Origin: Cervus elaphus | Taxonomy: Eukaryota; Chordata; Mammalia; Artiodactyla; Cervidae | Length of the DNA: 64,000 bases | NCBI RefSeq assembly: GCF_910594005.1 | Contig: NC_057818.1 | Span: 58,478,001-58,542,000, forward strand | Direction: 5' to 3' | Shown: piece after piece, positions 23,573 to 36,140 of the stretch | Position numbering within the stretch: the stretch's first letter is position 1 | Layout: each line of letters begins with the position of its first letter | The notes under the pieces: generated by a model | Databases searched by the model: none | Seen by the model: the letters and a program-made list of their open reading frames with translations, nothing else | Told to the model about the DNA's origin: nothing | Program-made: the position numbers and the translations under genes

Positions 23573-24833
23573 TCGTTTTTAAAATCGATTGTAACCATTT
23601 CCCCCAATTTAAATGTTATCTTTTTCTTTCACTTAGGTTGATCCTTGCTGTGCGAAAGCTTTTGAGGTTAATGAGGTTACTTTTGTTGAGGTTTTTTGTC
23701 TTTCGGGGTTTTTTTGTTATTCTAAGAGCAAAACCAAGAACTTGCTGTGATTTACTTCAAAACCTGTTTTGCCTATATTTTCCACAAGAAGTTTAGAGTA
23801 TCCATTGCTCCATTTAGTTCTTTAATAGATTTGGAGTTTCTTTTCTGCATGAGGTTAGGGAGAGACGTAGTTTCATTCACTTTTCACTTAAGGAACCTCC
23901 GCGTTGTCCTCTGCTCTGGCTGTTAACAGCTGACATTGCCAGCATCATTGTGGGAGAATTTCTTTTCCTCCGAAACCTCTCCACCATTTACTGTTTGTAG
24001 AGTTTTTGACACAAGCCATTCTGGCTGGGGTTAGCTCATATTTAGTTGTAATTTTGATTTGAATTTCTCTAAAATTACTTCATGTTGAAAGGTTTCCATG
24101 TGATTTTTTTTTAAAAAAGAAAACTGTGATTAAAACTGACCTCTCAAGACTGGCCTATTGACAACCTGCCCGGTTTTCTTCTTTTCCGCGGACCCACCCA
24201 AGGGCACAAGTTGAGGACAGGTGTTTTTTCCTTATGTCCCCTCAGCCCATGCACGCTTTTGCCAATGCCACTTTCTCTTTCTATTGCTGGTTGAATGTAT
24301 TCCACTGTCTAGATGGACGAGTTACTTTCATTTCTCTATTGATGGACATTTTGTTTGATACTGTCTTCAATATAGTCAATAGTGCTGTCCTAAAAATAAG
24401 GGTACACGCACATATCATTTAAATTTTTTATTTTTTCCGGATCTAAGGCAAGGAGTTGGCTTCCAGGGTGTTAGTAACTCCCTGTTTAGCATTTTAAGGA
24501 ATCTCCATGTTTTTCTTCTTGGCCGCACCCACCCTGCCTCCAGGGTAGAAGGATTCCTTTTCCCCAGGCTCTGAGCAGAGTTTAATCTTTGTAGATCTTT
24601 TGGAGGATAGCCAATCTCAGTGATTTTAGCTCATACCTCATCATCGTTTTGATTTGCATTTCTCCAATCATTAGTGATGCTGAGCACCTTTTCATGTGCC
24701 TTTTGGCCACCTGGATACCTTCTTTGAAAAAAACATCCATTTAGATCTTTGGTCCATTTCTGTTGTGTTTTCTTTTTTTTCTTTTTTATTGAGCTGCATG
24801 TGCTGTTTGCTTGTTTTGCAGATGAATTACTTG

Positions 24834-24929
24834 TTGGGATCTTCCCGACCCAGGGGTTGAACCCGCTTCTCTTTTGTCTCCTGCATTGGCTGGTGGATTC
24901 TTTACCGCTAGCGCCACCCGGGAAGCCCT
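24834..24929 (-). mobile_element. Bov-tA SINE head fragment
   Basis: Reversed tRNA-like part: gggatcttcccgacccaggg to gccacccgggaagccc. Confidence 0.8.
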
Positions 24930-25400
24930 AAGGCTTGTGTCTCCTTACTTTTTCCCCCTTACGCTTCATCCCCCAGGGGATCCCAATGATTGCAACACCG
25001 CTCTGCAGAGAGAGCTGTCCTCTCAGTGGGGTGACCCTAAGGAAGGAGGCTGGAGGTGGGAACCCCGCCACCAAGTGACACGGGGCCCAGGGGACTTTGC
25101 AAAGCTCTTCCAGCCCAGAGACCCCACCATCCTTTGGGGGGACTAGATTTAGTTCTGCTGCAGGAGGGTCCCCTGGATCTGGAGACTGTGGACTCATGCA
25201 GAGGGGAACAGGAAGCCCATGTCCATCGGGGTGGGGGGCTCATTGGCTGGCATATCCTCCCCAGCGCCCTCAGCCCCAGGACAGTCCCGCCTGGGGACCC
25301 AGCCTGCTCAGGCCCGAGGGATGTGACCCAGCCCAGGTCCCCAAGGCCTGAGGGGAACAGAGCCAGCAGTTCTTTTGTCTTTCTTTCTCTGCTGTTCTTT
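24930..25400 (+). repeat. GC-rich block X, left copy (inverted partner at 36787-37240)
   Basis: About 470 bp of GC-rich sequence whose reverse complement recurs at 36787-37240. Shared landmarks are ggagggtcccctggatctgg and cctccttagggtcacccc-type strings. Several overlapping ORFs of 80-150 codons occur in both copies, but none is conserved without shifts. It resembles no protein I know and I treat it as a non-coding repeat. Confidence 0.65.
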
Positions 25401-25439
25401 TTAATGTTTATTTTGAACTTGAGTATATAGATGACTTGA

Positions 25440-27235
25440 ATTGTTGTGTTTTTTTTAATGTGTAAAGCAACATTATTCATTTATATATAGATGTATATGT
25501 GTTCTTTTTGGGTTCTTTTTCTCATCTAGGTTATTTATAGAGTCAAAGTAGTGTTCCTTGTGATCTACAGTGGGTCCTTATGGATTATTTCCAGTGTGTA
25601 TATGTTATTCTCAACATATATTTCTCCTTGCACCCCGCCTTTCATTTTTGGTAACCATAAGTTTCTTTACTAAGTGTATGAAGCTGTTATTGTTTTGTAA
25701 AGAAGTTCATTTGTTTCCATGTTTGGATTCCACCTAGAAGTGATAACATGTGATACTTTGTCTCAATTACTTCACCTAGTGTGACATCTCTAGTTCTTTC
25801 CTGTGACTGGAAGTGGCATTCTTTCATCTTTTTTGGCTGGGTAATGCCACAGTATCTGAACCCCATCTTCTTTAACCATTCATCTGTCTTCTACACTTAG
25901 GTTTCTTTTGTATCTTGGTGATTGTATCCAGTGATGCCATGATGGTTGGTGTGCAGTATGTTTTGAAATTTTGGTTTTCCCAGGATCCATGCCCAGGCGT
26001 GGGATGGCTGGGTCACGTGGTACTTTGTTGTTGAGTGTCTGAAAGCCCCTCCAGAGTGGATGCACTGATTTACATTTCTACCCACAGGGAAGGAGGGTTC
26101 CCTTCTCTCCACACCCCCTCCAGCATTTATTGTCGAATTTTTGAGGGGGCCATGTTGACTGGTGAGAAGTGATACCTCACTGAACTTCTGATTTGCATTT
26201 TTCTAATGATTAGGGACGCTGAGCATCTTTTCACGTACTTTATGGCCACCTAGATGCCTTCTCTGGATGCCTTCTTTGGAGAAATGCCCATTTAGATCTT
26301 TGGCCCATTTTTCTTTTCTCTTTCTTCTTAAATTGAGCTGCATGGAGTGTTTGCATGTTTTGGAGATGAATTCCTTGTATCTCCATTTGCAAACATTTTT
26401 TTTTCACCCATTCTGAGGATTGTCTTTTTCTTTCATTTATGGTTTACATTGCTGCTCAAATGCTTTTAAGGTTGGTGAGGTCCCATTTGTTTAGTTTATT
26501 TTATTATTCTAAGAATGAATCCAAAAAGAACTGGCTGCAATTTATATCAAAGCATGTTCTGTATATTTTCCTCAAAAGCTTTATAGTATCCATCCCTCCA
26601 TTTAGATCTTTAATTGATTTGGCGTATGTTTTTCTGCATGGGTTAAGCAGTGTAGTGATTTCATCATCTTTTCACTTGTTTGAAGAACCTCCACCTTGTT
26701 ATCCATACTGACGGTTAACAGCTTACCTTGCCAGCATCAGTGTAGGAGGGTTCCCATTTCCCCACACCCTCTCCAGCATTTACTGTTTGTAGACTTTTTG
26801 CCAATGGCCATTCTGATCGGAGTGAGGTGATTCCTCATTGTACTTTTGATTTGAATTTCTGTAAGTTTTAGTGATACTGAAATCTTTTCATGTGATTATT
26901 TTGGAAGAATTTGAGTAAAACTTACCTCCCAAGATTGGCTTCTTGACCAATTGCCAGGTTTTGAATTCTTTTTCCAGGATCTACCTAAGGTCATTTGTTG
27001 ACAACAGGTGTTTATTCCTTGCATCCCTGAAGGCCTCAAGAATAATACGTCCCCATCTTCACAGGTTTTAAGTTGTTGCTACCCAAAGGGGCCACAAGGT
27101 GGCAACATTTCTTCATGCCCCACTCTTTTTATTACTTTGGTTATTTAAATTTTTATATTCTATTGGAGTAGACGTGATTTCCGATGTTGTTTGTTTTTGG
27201 TTTTCAGGAACTTGAGTCAGTTATACATAGATGTA
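25440..27235 (-). mobile_element. L1 3' fragment, reverse
   Basis: Reversed L1 ORF2 3' end and UTR. The outer 300 bp (25440-25750) match 36430-36780 inverted. It ends with a degraded CTCF-like block at 27092-27105. Confidence 0.7.
27092..27105 (+). promoter_or_regulatory. CTCF-like motif, left arm copy 3
   Basis: CCACAAGGTGGCAA, plus orientation. It has the best agreement with the remembered core at the R-K positions. Confidence 0.3.
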
Positions 27236-28022
27236 TATCTATTAGACATGTGCCTTGTATTACATTGAGAAAAACTGTACTTTGGAAAAATACATGTTTT
27301 TAGAGTTTCTAGAATATGTTCTTGAGTTTGCTAATCAGAGACTGCCAATGCAACAAATAGTTCACAGTTGCTTTCATCTTGGTTTTCACTAGGGGTTAAT
27401 TTTTTAAGGTTAAAATTTATGGACTCAAATCTACTAAAGTGACAAGGAAAATGTTTGAGTGTGTATAGCAAGTCGGATATGTGCTGTCAGTGAGAGAAGA
27501 ATATAAAGACTGGAAATATTTTTGTTGTAAAAAAGTAATGATAATTCTATTCTCTAGTCAGTCATTTATAAATGGGGAAAAGTAGAACAAATTAATAAAT
27601 TCTTGGCCTTGAGAGGCCTTTGGGGAATTTAGTCTCAGACTCCTGAGGAATTACAGCAGAGTCAGTATAGAAGAAGCTGTGTGGTCAGCACACCAAACTT
27701 ATTTTTAAAACAAATTAGTCTTGGCCTAGTTTAATGAAAATGGAGGCAATTTTAGAAAGAAAATATGATTCACCAAATATTAAATTCTAGTTTTGTTAAT
27801 TAAGGTCTATGTTTACTAAGAAACTCTTATGACATAGTTCCTTGCTTTTATGTTATAGTGCTAATGAGAGTTACCTGAATTATTAAGGGGCTCTCTAAGT
27901 TCATTTCTAAAACTTATCTCAGTAATCAATCTTTGGATACAAGTTAAAATCTCCATGATCTATAGCCAGGAGATTAACACCAGGCTACAATTACTTAACA
28001 AATGAAGTCAGAGGACCTGGGA
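27236..28022. other. unique AT-rich sequence
   Basis: No gene, repeat or RNA recognised. It ends at the L1 target site. Confidence 0.5.
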
Positions 28023-28038
28023 CATATTGACTATACTT

Positions 28039-30936
28039 TTTTTTTTTTTTTTTTAATTAGTTGGAGGCTAATTACTTCACAACATTGCAGTGGGTTTTGT
28101 CATACATTGACATGAATCAGCCATGGAGTTACATGTATTCCCCATCCCGATCCCCCCTCCCACCTCCCTCTCCACCCGATTCCTCTGGGTCTTCCCAGTG
28201 CACCAGGCCCGAGCACTTGTCTCATGCATCCCACCTGGGCTGGTGATCTGTTTCACTATAGATAATATACATGCTGTTCTTTCGAAACATCCCACCCTCA
28301 CCTTCTCCCACAGAGTTCAAAATTCTGTTCTGTACTTCTGTGTCTCTTTTTCTGTTTTGCATATAGGGTTATCATTACCATCTTTCTAAATTCCATATAT
28401 ATGTGTTAGTATGCTGTAATGTTCTTTATCTTTCTGGCTTACTTCACTCTGTATAATGGGCTCCAGTTTCATCCATCTCATTAGAACTGATTCAAATGAA
28501 TTCTTTTTAACGGCTGAGTAATATTCCATGGTGTATATGTACCACAGCTTCCTTATCCATTCATCTGCTGATGGGCATCTAGGTTGCTTCCATGTCCTGG
28601 CTATTATAAACAGTGCTGTGATGAACATTGGGGTGCATGTGTCTCTTTCAGATCTGGTTTCCTCAGTGTGTATGCCCAGAAGTGGGATTGCTGGGTCATA
28701 TGGCAGTTCTATTTCCAGTTTTTTAAGAAATCTCCACACTGTTTTCCATAGTGGCTGTACTAGTTTGCATTCCCACCAATAGGGTAAGAGGGTTCCCTTT
28801 TCTCCACACCCTCTCCAGCATTTATTGCTTGTAGACTTTTGGATAGCAGCCATCCTGACTGGCATGTAATGGTACCTCACTGTGGTTTTGATTTGCATTT
28901 CTCTTATAATGAGTGATGTTGAGCATCTTTTCATGTGTTTGTTAGCCATCTGTATGTCTTCTTTGGAGAAATGTCTGTTTAGTTCTTTGGCCCATTTTTT
29001 AATTGGGTCATTTATTTTTCTGGAATTGAGCTGCAGGAGTTGCTTGTATATGTTTGAGATTAATCCTTTTTCTGTTGCTTCATTTGCTATTATTTTCTCC
29101 CAATCTGAGGGCTGTCTTTTCACCTTGCTTATAGTTTCCTCTGTTGTGCAAAAGCTTTTAAGTTTCATTAGGTCCCATTTATTTATTTTTGCTTTTATTT
29201 CCAATATTCTGGGAGGTGGGTCATAGAGGATCTTGCTGTGATTTATGTCGGAGAGTGTTTTGCCTATGTTCTCCTCTAGGAGTTTTATAGTTTCTGGTCT
29301 TACATTTAGATCTTTAATCCATTTTGAGTTTATTTTTGTGTATGGTGTTAGAAAGTGTTCTAGTTTCATTCTTTTACAAGTGATTGACCAGTTTTCCCAG
29401 CACCACTTGTTAAAGAGGTTGTCTTTTTTCCATTGTATATCCTTGCCTCCTTTGTCGAAGATAAGGTGTCCATAGGTTCGTGGATTTATCTCTGGGATTT
29501 CTATTCTGTTCCATTGATCTATATTTCTGTCTTTGTGCCAGTACCATACTGTCTTGATGACTGTGGCTTTGTAGTAGAGTCTGAGGTCAGGCAGGTTGAT
29601 TCCTCCAGTTCCCTTCTTCTTTCTCAAGATTACTTTGGCTATTTGAGGTTTTTTGTATTTCCATACAAATTGTGAAATTATTTGTTCTAGTTCTGTGAAA
29701 AATACCGTTGGTAGCTTGATAGGGATTGCACTGAATCTATAGATTGCTTTGGGTAGAATGGCCATTTTGACAATATTGATTCTTCCAATCCATGAACATG
29801 GTATGTTTCTCCATCTGTTTGTGTCCTCTTTGATTTCTTTCATCAGTGTTTTATAGTTTTCTATGTATAGGTCTTTTGTTTCTTTAGGTAGATATACTCC
29901 TAAGTATTTTATTCTTTTTGTTGCAATGGTGAATGGTATTGTTTCCTTAATTTCTCTTTCTGTTTTTTCACTGTTAGTATATAGGAATGCAAGGGATTTC
30001 TGTGTGTTAATTTTATATCCTGCCACTTTACTATATTCGTTGATTAGCTCTAGTAATTTTCTAGAAGAGTCTTTAGGGTTTTCTATGTAGAGGATCATGT
30101 CATCTGCAAACAGTGAGAGTTTCACTTCTTCTTTTCCTATCTGGATTCCTTTTACTTCTTTTTCTGCTCTGATTGCTGTGGCCAAAACTTCCAAAACTAT
30201 GTTGAATAATAGTGGTGAGAGTGGACACCCTTGTCTTGTTCCTGATTTCAGGGGGAATGTTTTCAATTTTTCACCATTGAGGGTGATGCTTGCTGTGGGT
30301 TTGTCATATATAGCTTTTATTATGTTGAGGTATGTTCCTTCTATGCCTGCTTTCTGGAGAGTTTTAATCATAAATGGGTGTTGAATTTTGTCAAAGGCTT
30401 TCTCTGCATCTATTGAGATAATCATATGGTTTTTATCTTTCAATTTGTTCATGTGGTGTATTACATTGGTTGATTTGCGGATATTAAAGAATCCTTGCAT
30501 TCCTGGGATAAAGCCCACTTGGTCATGGTGTATGATTTTTTTAATATGTTGTTGGATTCTGTTTGCTAGAATTTTGTTAATGATTTTTGCATCTATGTTC
30601 ATCAGTGATATTGGCCTGTAGTTTCCTTTTTTTGTGGCATCTTTGTCTGGTTTTGGAATTATGGTGATGGTGGCCTCATAGAATGAGTTTGGAAGTTTAC
30701 CTTCTTCTGCAATTTTCTGGAAGAGTTTGAGTAAGACAGATGTTAGCTCTTCTCTAAATTTTTGGTAGAATTCAGCTGTGAAGCCATCTGGTCCTGGGCT
30801 TTTGTTTGCTGGAAGATTTCTGATTACAGTTTCAATTTCCTTGCTTGTGATGGTTCTGTTAAGATCTTCTATTTCTTCCTGGTTCAGTTTTGGAAAGTTA
30901 TACTTTTCTAAGAATTTGTCCATTTCATCCAAGTTG
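28039..30936 (-). mobile_element. 5'-truncated L1 with a long intact ORF2 segment
   Basis: A T-run at the left (reverse poly(A)), then 3' UTR, then an uninterrupted 848-codon ORF (complement 28386-30932) covering roughly the last two thirds of L1 ORF2. It contains the reverse transcriptase with the FADD catalytic block (SLFADDMILY) and the C-terminal region (WECKLVQPLWKTVWRFLKK). The endonuclease domain is missing through 5' truncation. Perfect 16-bp target repeats CATATTGACTATACTT lie at 28023-28038 and 30937-30952. The open frame and intact repeats indicate recent insertion. It cannot move itself without the endonuclease. Confidence 0.95.
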
Positions 30937-31117
30937 CATATTGACTATACTTAAAACAGGTTCTCAAATTCTTACTTATGATCCTACTAATACTGCTAGC
31001 TATATTATTTGCCTTTCTGCCTGCTTTCCACAATTGTTTCTTGCATTACTGAATGCGTGACTGAGCGGCTGATAAAATGATGATATGAGATCAGTGAGGG
31101 TGATGGTGAAACTCTAG

Positions 31118-32640
31118 GTGTGGGTAGAAGCAACAAGAGGGGACGTTTTCATGGACCATACAGGCAGGTGAGACAGGCGATCCAGGGTCTATTGGCTCCT
31201 GTTTCTTGGGTTAGTGGCCTGTCAGCAGAATCTTTGCCAGACCTAAGAATGAGCATTCCTAGCACCATGGGACAAAATGGACGTGATATGCCCCCAAAAC
31301 CATGGTCAAATTTATGGCCACAAATGGGCCATGCCAACTGAAAATGAGCACTTGCCATCTGCCTCTGCTAGGATTAGATCCAGACCTGCTGCAGCATCTG
31401 CCCTGCAACACGCCCTGAAAGGTATTGAGGGGGGAGATCAGGAACGAGGCATCTGTGCTCTGGGAAAAGCTGGCAGAACAGGCCTTCAGATAGTTATATA
31501 CTCTCAGGCAAAGATTTTCATGAGCCCAGATTTTGTCTCTTCTCATACCTAGAGGAGCACTAAAGTCAATAACAGTGACAACTGCTCTGATTAATATGTG
31601 AATCAATATGTGAATCAAAGGTTAGAACCTACTTAGATAAAACTAGACAACTGGCTACCAGGCTACAGGTCTCCTTGAAGTGCCAGGTCTAAACTGGGAT
31701 TCCAGCTTCTTCAACTGGGGAAAAATTGTGATTGATTTTTTATATGAATGTTCAGGTTTTCACTCCTCCAACTACTTGAAACTGAGTCTGTCACACCTAC
31801 ATCAGTCACTCTGGGCTAATACAAAGACATAAAAGCATGTGAGACCACTGCAGAAGGCTCCATGCCTTTGGAGAGGGTATCACCAGTGTGACTCTATCTG
31901 AACCAGGATCAAAATTGCTAAGAAATGTAACCTGGTTCTTACTCCTGCTATAGCTCCTGCTCACAATAATTTGTGATAATTTATCACATATCTCTGGCCC
32001 CTGGCTTTTTAAATCCACTTGTTGTGTTTGTCTCTTTCAGATTACGATAGTTTCCCATCAAGATAATGGTTCGAGCTACTCCTCGGAACAGACCCTGTGG
32101 GATTAACAACAGAAGTCACCCTGGGGCCCCTGAATGAGACAGGGTGAGAGCTCCATGCCCCCAGCTAGGTAAGGTCTACGAGCCCCACGCCAGCCTGGAG
32201 AAGCTACAGAAGACAGACCTTCGCCCTTCAGCCTCCCAATAAAGATTTTTGGGGTTCATGTCTCTCAGTGGGATTTGAGGTAGGAGACAGAGGGGCCTGT
32301 GGGCTGGACAGCTGGTGTTTGTCAAGTGGAGTGAAATGGCAGCTTTGTTCTCACTCACACACTCCAAGGACAAACCTAGTGGCAGAAGCTGAAGTCTGCT
32401 GGAGTGAAGAGATAAGGGGCCCACTCCTGAGGTCAAAGAAGACTGCCCTGTACAAGGGCAGGAAGGCTCCTTGATGGCCGAAAAGGAAGGGGGCCCCATC
32501 TCATAATAAGTGTGGACATGCACCCACAGGCCTCTGTGGGGGGATCAGTCTTAGCAAATGTTGTGCCCACGTCGTGGGGAGGGTGCAGGGACCAGTCAGG
32601 TGTGAAAAAAGAGACAAGGTGATCGGCCAAAGGTAACCGA
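31118..32640 (+). mobile_element. ERV1 env 3' / LTR fragment, left inverted-duplication arm
   Basis: Degenerate retroviral sequence in the plus orientation. It contains the tail of an envelope transmembrane region (about 31900-32140), a stop region, then LTR-like sequence with CCCAATAAAG near 32240. No long frame is open. It is paired, inverted and diverged, with 34610-36140. It is assigned to a gammaretrovirus-like ERV from the organisation of the transmembrane segment followed by a cytoplasmic tail; the exact family is not determined. Sequence 30953-31117 is unassigned. Confidence 0.6.
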
Positions 32641-33400
32641 AGACCCAGAAGGACGGTCCTGAATGAGGGACTTACATCGCCTCCCCCTGGCTCCTCCTCA
32701 GGACACACACACTTCTCTTGGTTCTGCATGTCTGCGCCGCTTCTGTCTTAAACACCCTGTGTTTCTCTACGCTCTCCCAGATGTTATGCTGTGTCGATAA
32801 CAATGGACTTCTATACGTATTTACACCTCTTCCCTCCTTAAAATATTCTTGGGTTCAAACCAGGGAACGACCAAAGGTCACTTTGCTTCTACACTCTGGC
32901 CACCGGCGGTCTCATGGGTGGCAGGCCTGCTTTTCATCCAGGGTGCCCTGGTTCAACTCCGGGCAGGGAGCCGAGATCTCTCTCCAGGCCCGCTCACGGC
33001 GGTCTCCCCGAGATCACGATCATACGTTTTCTGTCACCACGGCTGGAAAAGGCGTTATTTCATCGCATGTTGTGGTAGAATAACATCGCCTTGTGTGTCT
33101 GTACTGCGTCTTTTCTCTCTGTCATCTCTCCTTCTGAACGTCGGTTGCTTCACCGTCTTGGTTATTGAACCTAGAGCTGCCGATATCGCTGGGGTGTGGC
33201 TGTCTTCTAAAATATTAGTTTTTCTCCAGATCTCTCCCCAGGCATGGGAGCCCAATCAATGAAAATTCATACACATATAAGAGTTTTTAATTTATTTTTT
33301 ATTGCTGGATAATAGCTTTGAAATTTTCTGTCAGTTTCTGACTAAGCTCATGCCAGCTCTAATTATAACTTATTTGAGGTTGAACTGATTTATGATGTAC
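32640..33400. other. spacer left of the minisatellite
   Basis: Mixed sequence with no partner in the right arm. It may contain further LTR or ERV leader sequence (32840-33240). No supported gene. Confidence 0.35.
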
Positions 33401-33930
33401 GGGCCTTAGTGAGTAGCAGATTCAGGCCTTAGTGTGGAACAGACAGGCCTTAGCATTGACCAGACTTGGTGCGAACTAGAGTCAGGCCTTAGTGTGGACC
33501 CGAGTCTGTACTGAGTGTCGACCAGAGTCAGGTCTAGGTCTGGACCAGAGCCAGACCTAAGTGGGTAACAGTCATGCATCAGGTAGACTGGGTTCCACAC
33601 TCAGGCCTGACTCTGGTCCACACTCAGGCAGACTCTGGTCCAGCATAAGGCCAGCCTCTGGTACTGACTTTGGCCTGACTCTAGACCATGCTAAGGCCTC
33701 ACTCTGATTCACACTAAGGCCTGATTTTGGTCCTGCCACACTAAGGGCTCACTGTGGACCATGCTAAAGCCCGACCCTGGTCCACAGGCGGGCCCGACCC
33801 TGGTCCACACTGAGGCCTGACTCTGGTCCACACTTGGGCCTGACCGTGGTCCACCCGCAGGCCTGACTGTGGTTCTGGCTTAATCCTGACTCTGGTACAA
33901 GTTAGGCCTGACCCTGGTAAAAACGACTTG
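33400..33930. repeat. minisatellite that reverses orientation near 33595
   Basis: Degenerate repeats with a core like AGGCCTTAGTGTGGACCAGA, roughly 25-30 bp per unit. From 33400 to about 33590 the core reads in one direction (caggccttagtgtgga). From about 33600 to 33930 it reads as the reverse complement (tccacactcaggcctgac). Weaker traces continue to about 34530 in a GC-rich region, broken by a Bov-tA. It lies at the axis of the large inverted duplication. Confidence 0.8.
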
Positions 33931-33966
33931 GAAAATCTGGGGGCAGTTAACATCCACCAAGCCTGC

Positions 33967-34188
33967 GTGTGCGCTCAGTTGATTTTAGTCGTGTCTGATT
34001 CTTTGTGACGCTGTGGACTGTGGCCCACCAGTCTCTGTCCGTTGGATTCTCCAGGTAGGAATTCTGGAATGGGTTTCCATGCCCCCCTCGAGGTATCTTC
34101 CTGACCCAGGCATCCAACCAGTGACGTCTCCTGAGTTTTCTACATCTCAGGCAGATTCTTTACTGCGGAGCCACTGGGAAGGCCCTCA
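33967..34188 (-). mobile_element. Bov-tA SINE
   Basis: Reversed copy: tgtgcgctcagttgatttta to ggagccactgggaaggccc. Confidence 0.85.
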
Positions 34189-34259
34189 CCAAGCCTGGGG
34201 CCTACTTAAAGAAAAAGAACCTTACTCTCAACAACTGTTCTCTGAAAGGTAGTGGACAA

Positions 34260-34530
34260 GAGCCTAAGACCCAAATCACTAAGGCCCCACCTCGCACCCC
34301 CCTCCCCGGAGGCCCCACCTTGGCAGGACCCCACCCCACCCTGCTTCTCCCCGGAGGCCCTGCCTCCCCTCTCCTCCCCAGGGACCCCGGCCCTCCCCTC
34401 ACTGGTTTCGGAATCAGGTCCTCACTGATTCCGGTTCTCATACGGCTCTACCCTGGTTCTCACAAGGCCCGACTGGCTCTGAGGCCCGACCCTGGCCTGA
34501 AGCCTGCCGCCGGTCCTCACTGAGGCCTTT
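34260..34530. repeat. GC-rich degenerate repeats next to the minisatellite
   Basis: Repeated ccggaggccccacc- and aggcccgaccctgg-type strings. It is probably a diverged continuation of the minisatellite. Confidence 0.45.
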
Positions 34531-34609
34531 GCGCTCGTCAGCACCGTGCCTGCCGTGCCAGCACTCGGTGCTACTTCACCGCCCTGGACGTCCGCCTGGG
34601 CTCCTGTTT

Positions 34610-36140
34610 GCCTTTGGCCTCTTACCTTGTTTCTTTTCCACACCCACTCTTCCCTGGACCCTCCCCAGCATGCATGTGCAGCCTTTTCCTCACGGTGATC
34701 CCCCACACGGGCCTGTGGTGCGTGTCCACACTTCCTGTGGGATGGGGCCACATGCTTCTCTCAGCCCCAAGTAGCCCTCCTGCACGTGTGCCGAGAGGGA
34801 AGCTTTCCTTGTCCTCAGGACTGGGCATTTTATCTCTTTACCCCAGCAGGGCTCAGCTTCTGCCGCTAGCTCTGTCCTTGGAGTGTCTGGGTGAGAACAA
34901 AGCTTCAACTTTACTCCACTCGACAGACCAGCTTTCCAGCCTGGGGTCCTCTGTCTTCTACCTTAAATCCCTCTGAGAGACACGAACCAAAAAAATGTTT
35001 ATTGGGAAGATGAAGGTGGAGGTCTCTCTTCTGTAGCTTCTTCAGGCTGGCATGGGACTGTAGACCCCACCTAGCTGGGGTCACAGAGCTCTCGCCCTGT
35101 CTCATTAAGGGACCCCAGGGTGACTTCTGTTACTCCCGCAGGATCTGTTCTGAGAATTGGCTGGAATCTCTGCATTACCGTTATCTTGATGTGAAACTGT
35201 AGTAATCTGAAAGAGACAAATTTAACAAGGAGATTTAGAAAGGCAGGGGCCAAACATCAGTAAAAGAATTACTGTGACCAAGGGCCCAAGCAGGAGTAAG
35301 AGCCAGGTTATGCTTTTTAGCAATTTTGATCTAGACAGAGTCAGCACTTGTGCTACCCTCTCCAAGGGAATGGAGCCTTCTGCTGTGGTCTCACATACTC
35401 TGACGTCGTTTGTATCAGCCCAGAGTGACTAAGGGAGGTGTGACAGACTCAGTCGAAGTAGTTGGAGGAGTGAAAACTTGAACATTAATAAGCAAAGTAG
35501 ATCTCTCATTTTTTTTCCCCCCCAGGAGAGTAAGCTTGAATTCCAGTCTAGACCTAGCACTTCAAGGAGACCTTTAGCCTGGTAGCCAGTTGTCTAGATT
35601 TATCTAAATAGAGTTTAACCTCTGATGTGGTATTATTAGAACACAAAATAATCACAAAACCCAGAGCAGTTGTCAAAGTTACTGATTTTAGTGCTTCTCT
35701 AGGCATGAGAAGAGGCAGGAATCTGGGCTCATGAAAATCTTTACCTGAAAACATCTAACTATCTGAAGGCTTGATCTGCCAGTTTTCCCAGAGCACAGAT
35801 GCCTCATTCCTGATCTCCCCCTTCAAAGCCTTTCAGGGAGTGTTGAAGGTCAACAATGGCAGTGGCTCCTGATTTAATCTTCGCAGGAGCAGACAGCAGG
35901 TGCCAGCTTCCTGTCAGCATGGCCCCTTCATGGCCGTAAGTCTGACCACAGTTTTGGTGGCATTTCACATCCGGTTTGAGCCATGGTGCTAGGAATGTTT
36001 GTTCCCAGGCCTGGCAGAGATCCCGCTGACAGGGCGCTCAGTGCAACATCACTGGACGAGGCCATAACGCAGTAGCCAAGAGCTGCTGGACCACCTGTCT
36101 CTCCAGCCTCTGTGGTCCATGAAAATATTCCCACTTGGAG
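34610..36140 (-). mobile_element. ERV1 env 3' / LTR fragment, right inverted-duplication arm
   Basis: The reverse complement of this block matches 31118-32640. On the reverse strand a 60-codon segment (complement 35071-35253) preserves the juxtamembrane and cytoplasmic end of a gammaretrovirus-like envelope. LTR-like sequence follows with a reverse AATAAA near 35000. The block is degenerate, with no functional frame. Sequence 36140-36425 is not identified and has no partner that I could align on the left. Confidence 0.65.

Larger units (their letters stand above)
17530..27235 (-). repeat. left arm outer part: tandem L1-derived units of about 1.77 kb
   Basis: Several reverse-oriented L1 3' fragments recur in tandem, each joined to a block containing gccacaaggcggcag. 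Landmarks are at 20392, 22177 and 27092, with a decayed copy near 24230. Spacing is about 1.77 kb where no SINE has been added. The same units occur in the opposite orientation at 37290-41480. Nested inside are the TMBIM6 retrocopy, three Bov-tA copies, a BovB (19553-20165) and a Bov-tA fragment (24834-24929). No intact ORF of L1 survives here. Confidence 0.7.

Noticed and set aside
24930..25480. Frames of 124-147 codons in block X
   Set aside because: The inverted copy at 36787-37240 has frame-breaking differences, so no shared protein is under constraint.
25037..25480. Block X as an exon of a host gene
   Set aside because: No splice sites consistent in both copies and no recognisable domain.
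28386..30932. 848-codon ORF as a host gene or a novel reverse transcriptase system
   Set aside because: Residues, poly(A) tail and target duplications identify an ordinary 5'-truncated L1 ORF2.
32700..33262. 121- and 137-codon frames left of the minisatellite
   Set aside because: They overlap each other in different frames, have no motif, and lie in possible LTR or ERV leader sequence.
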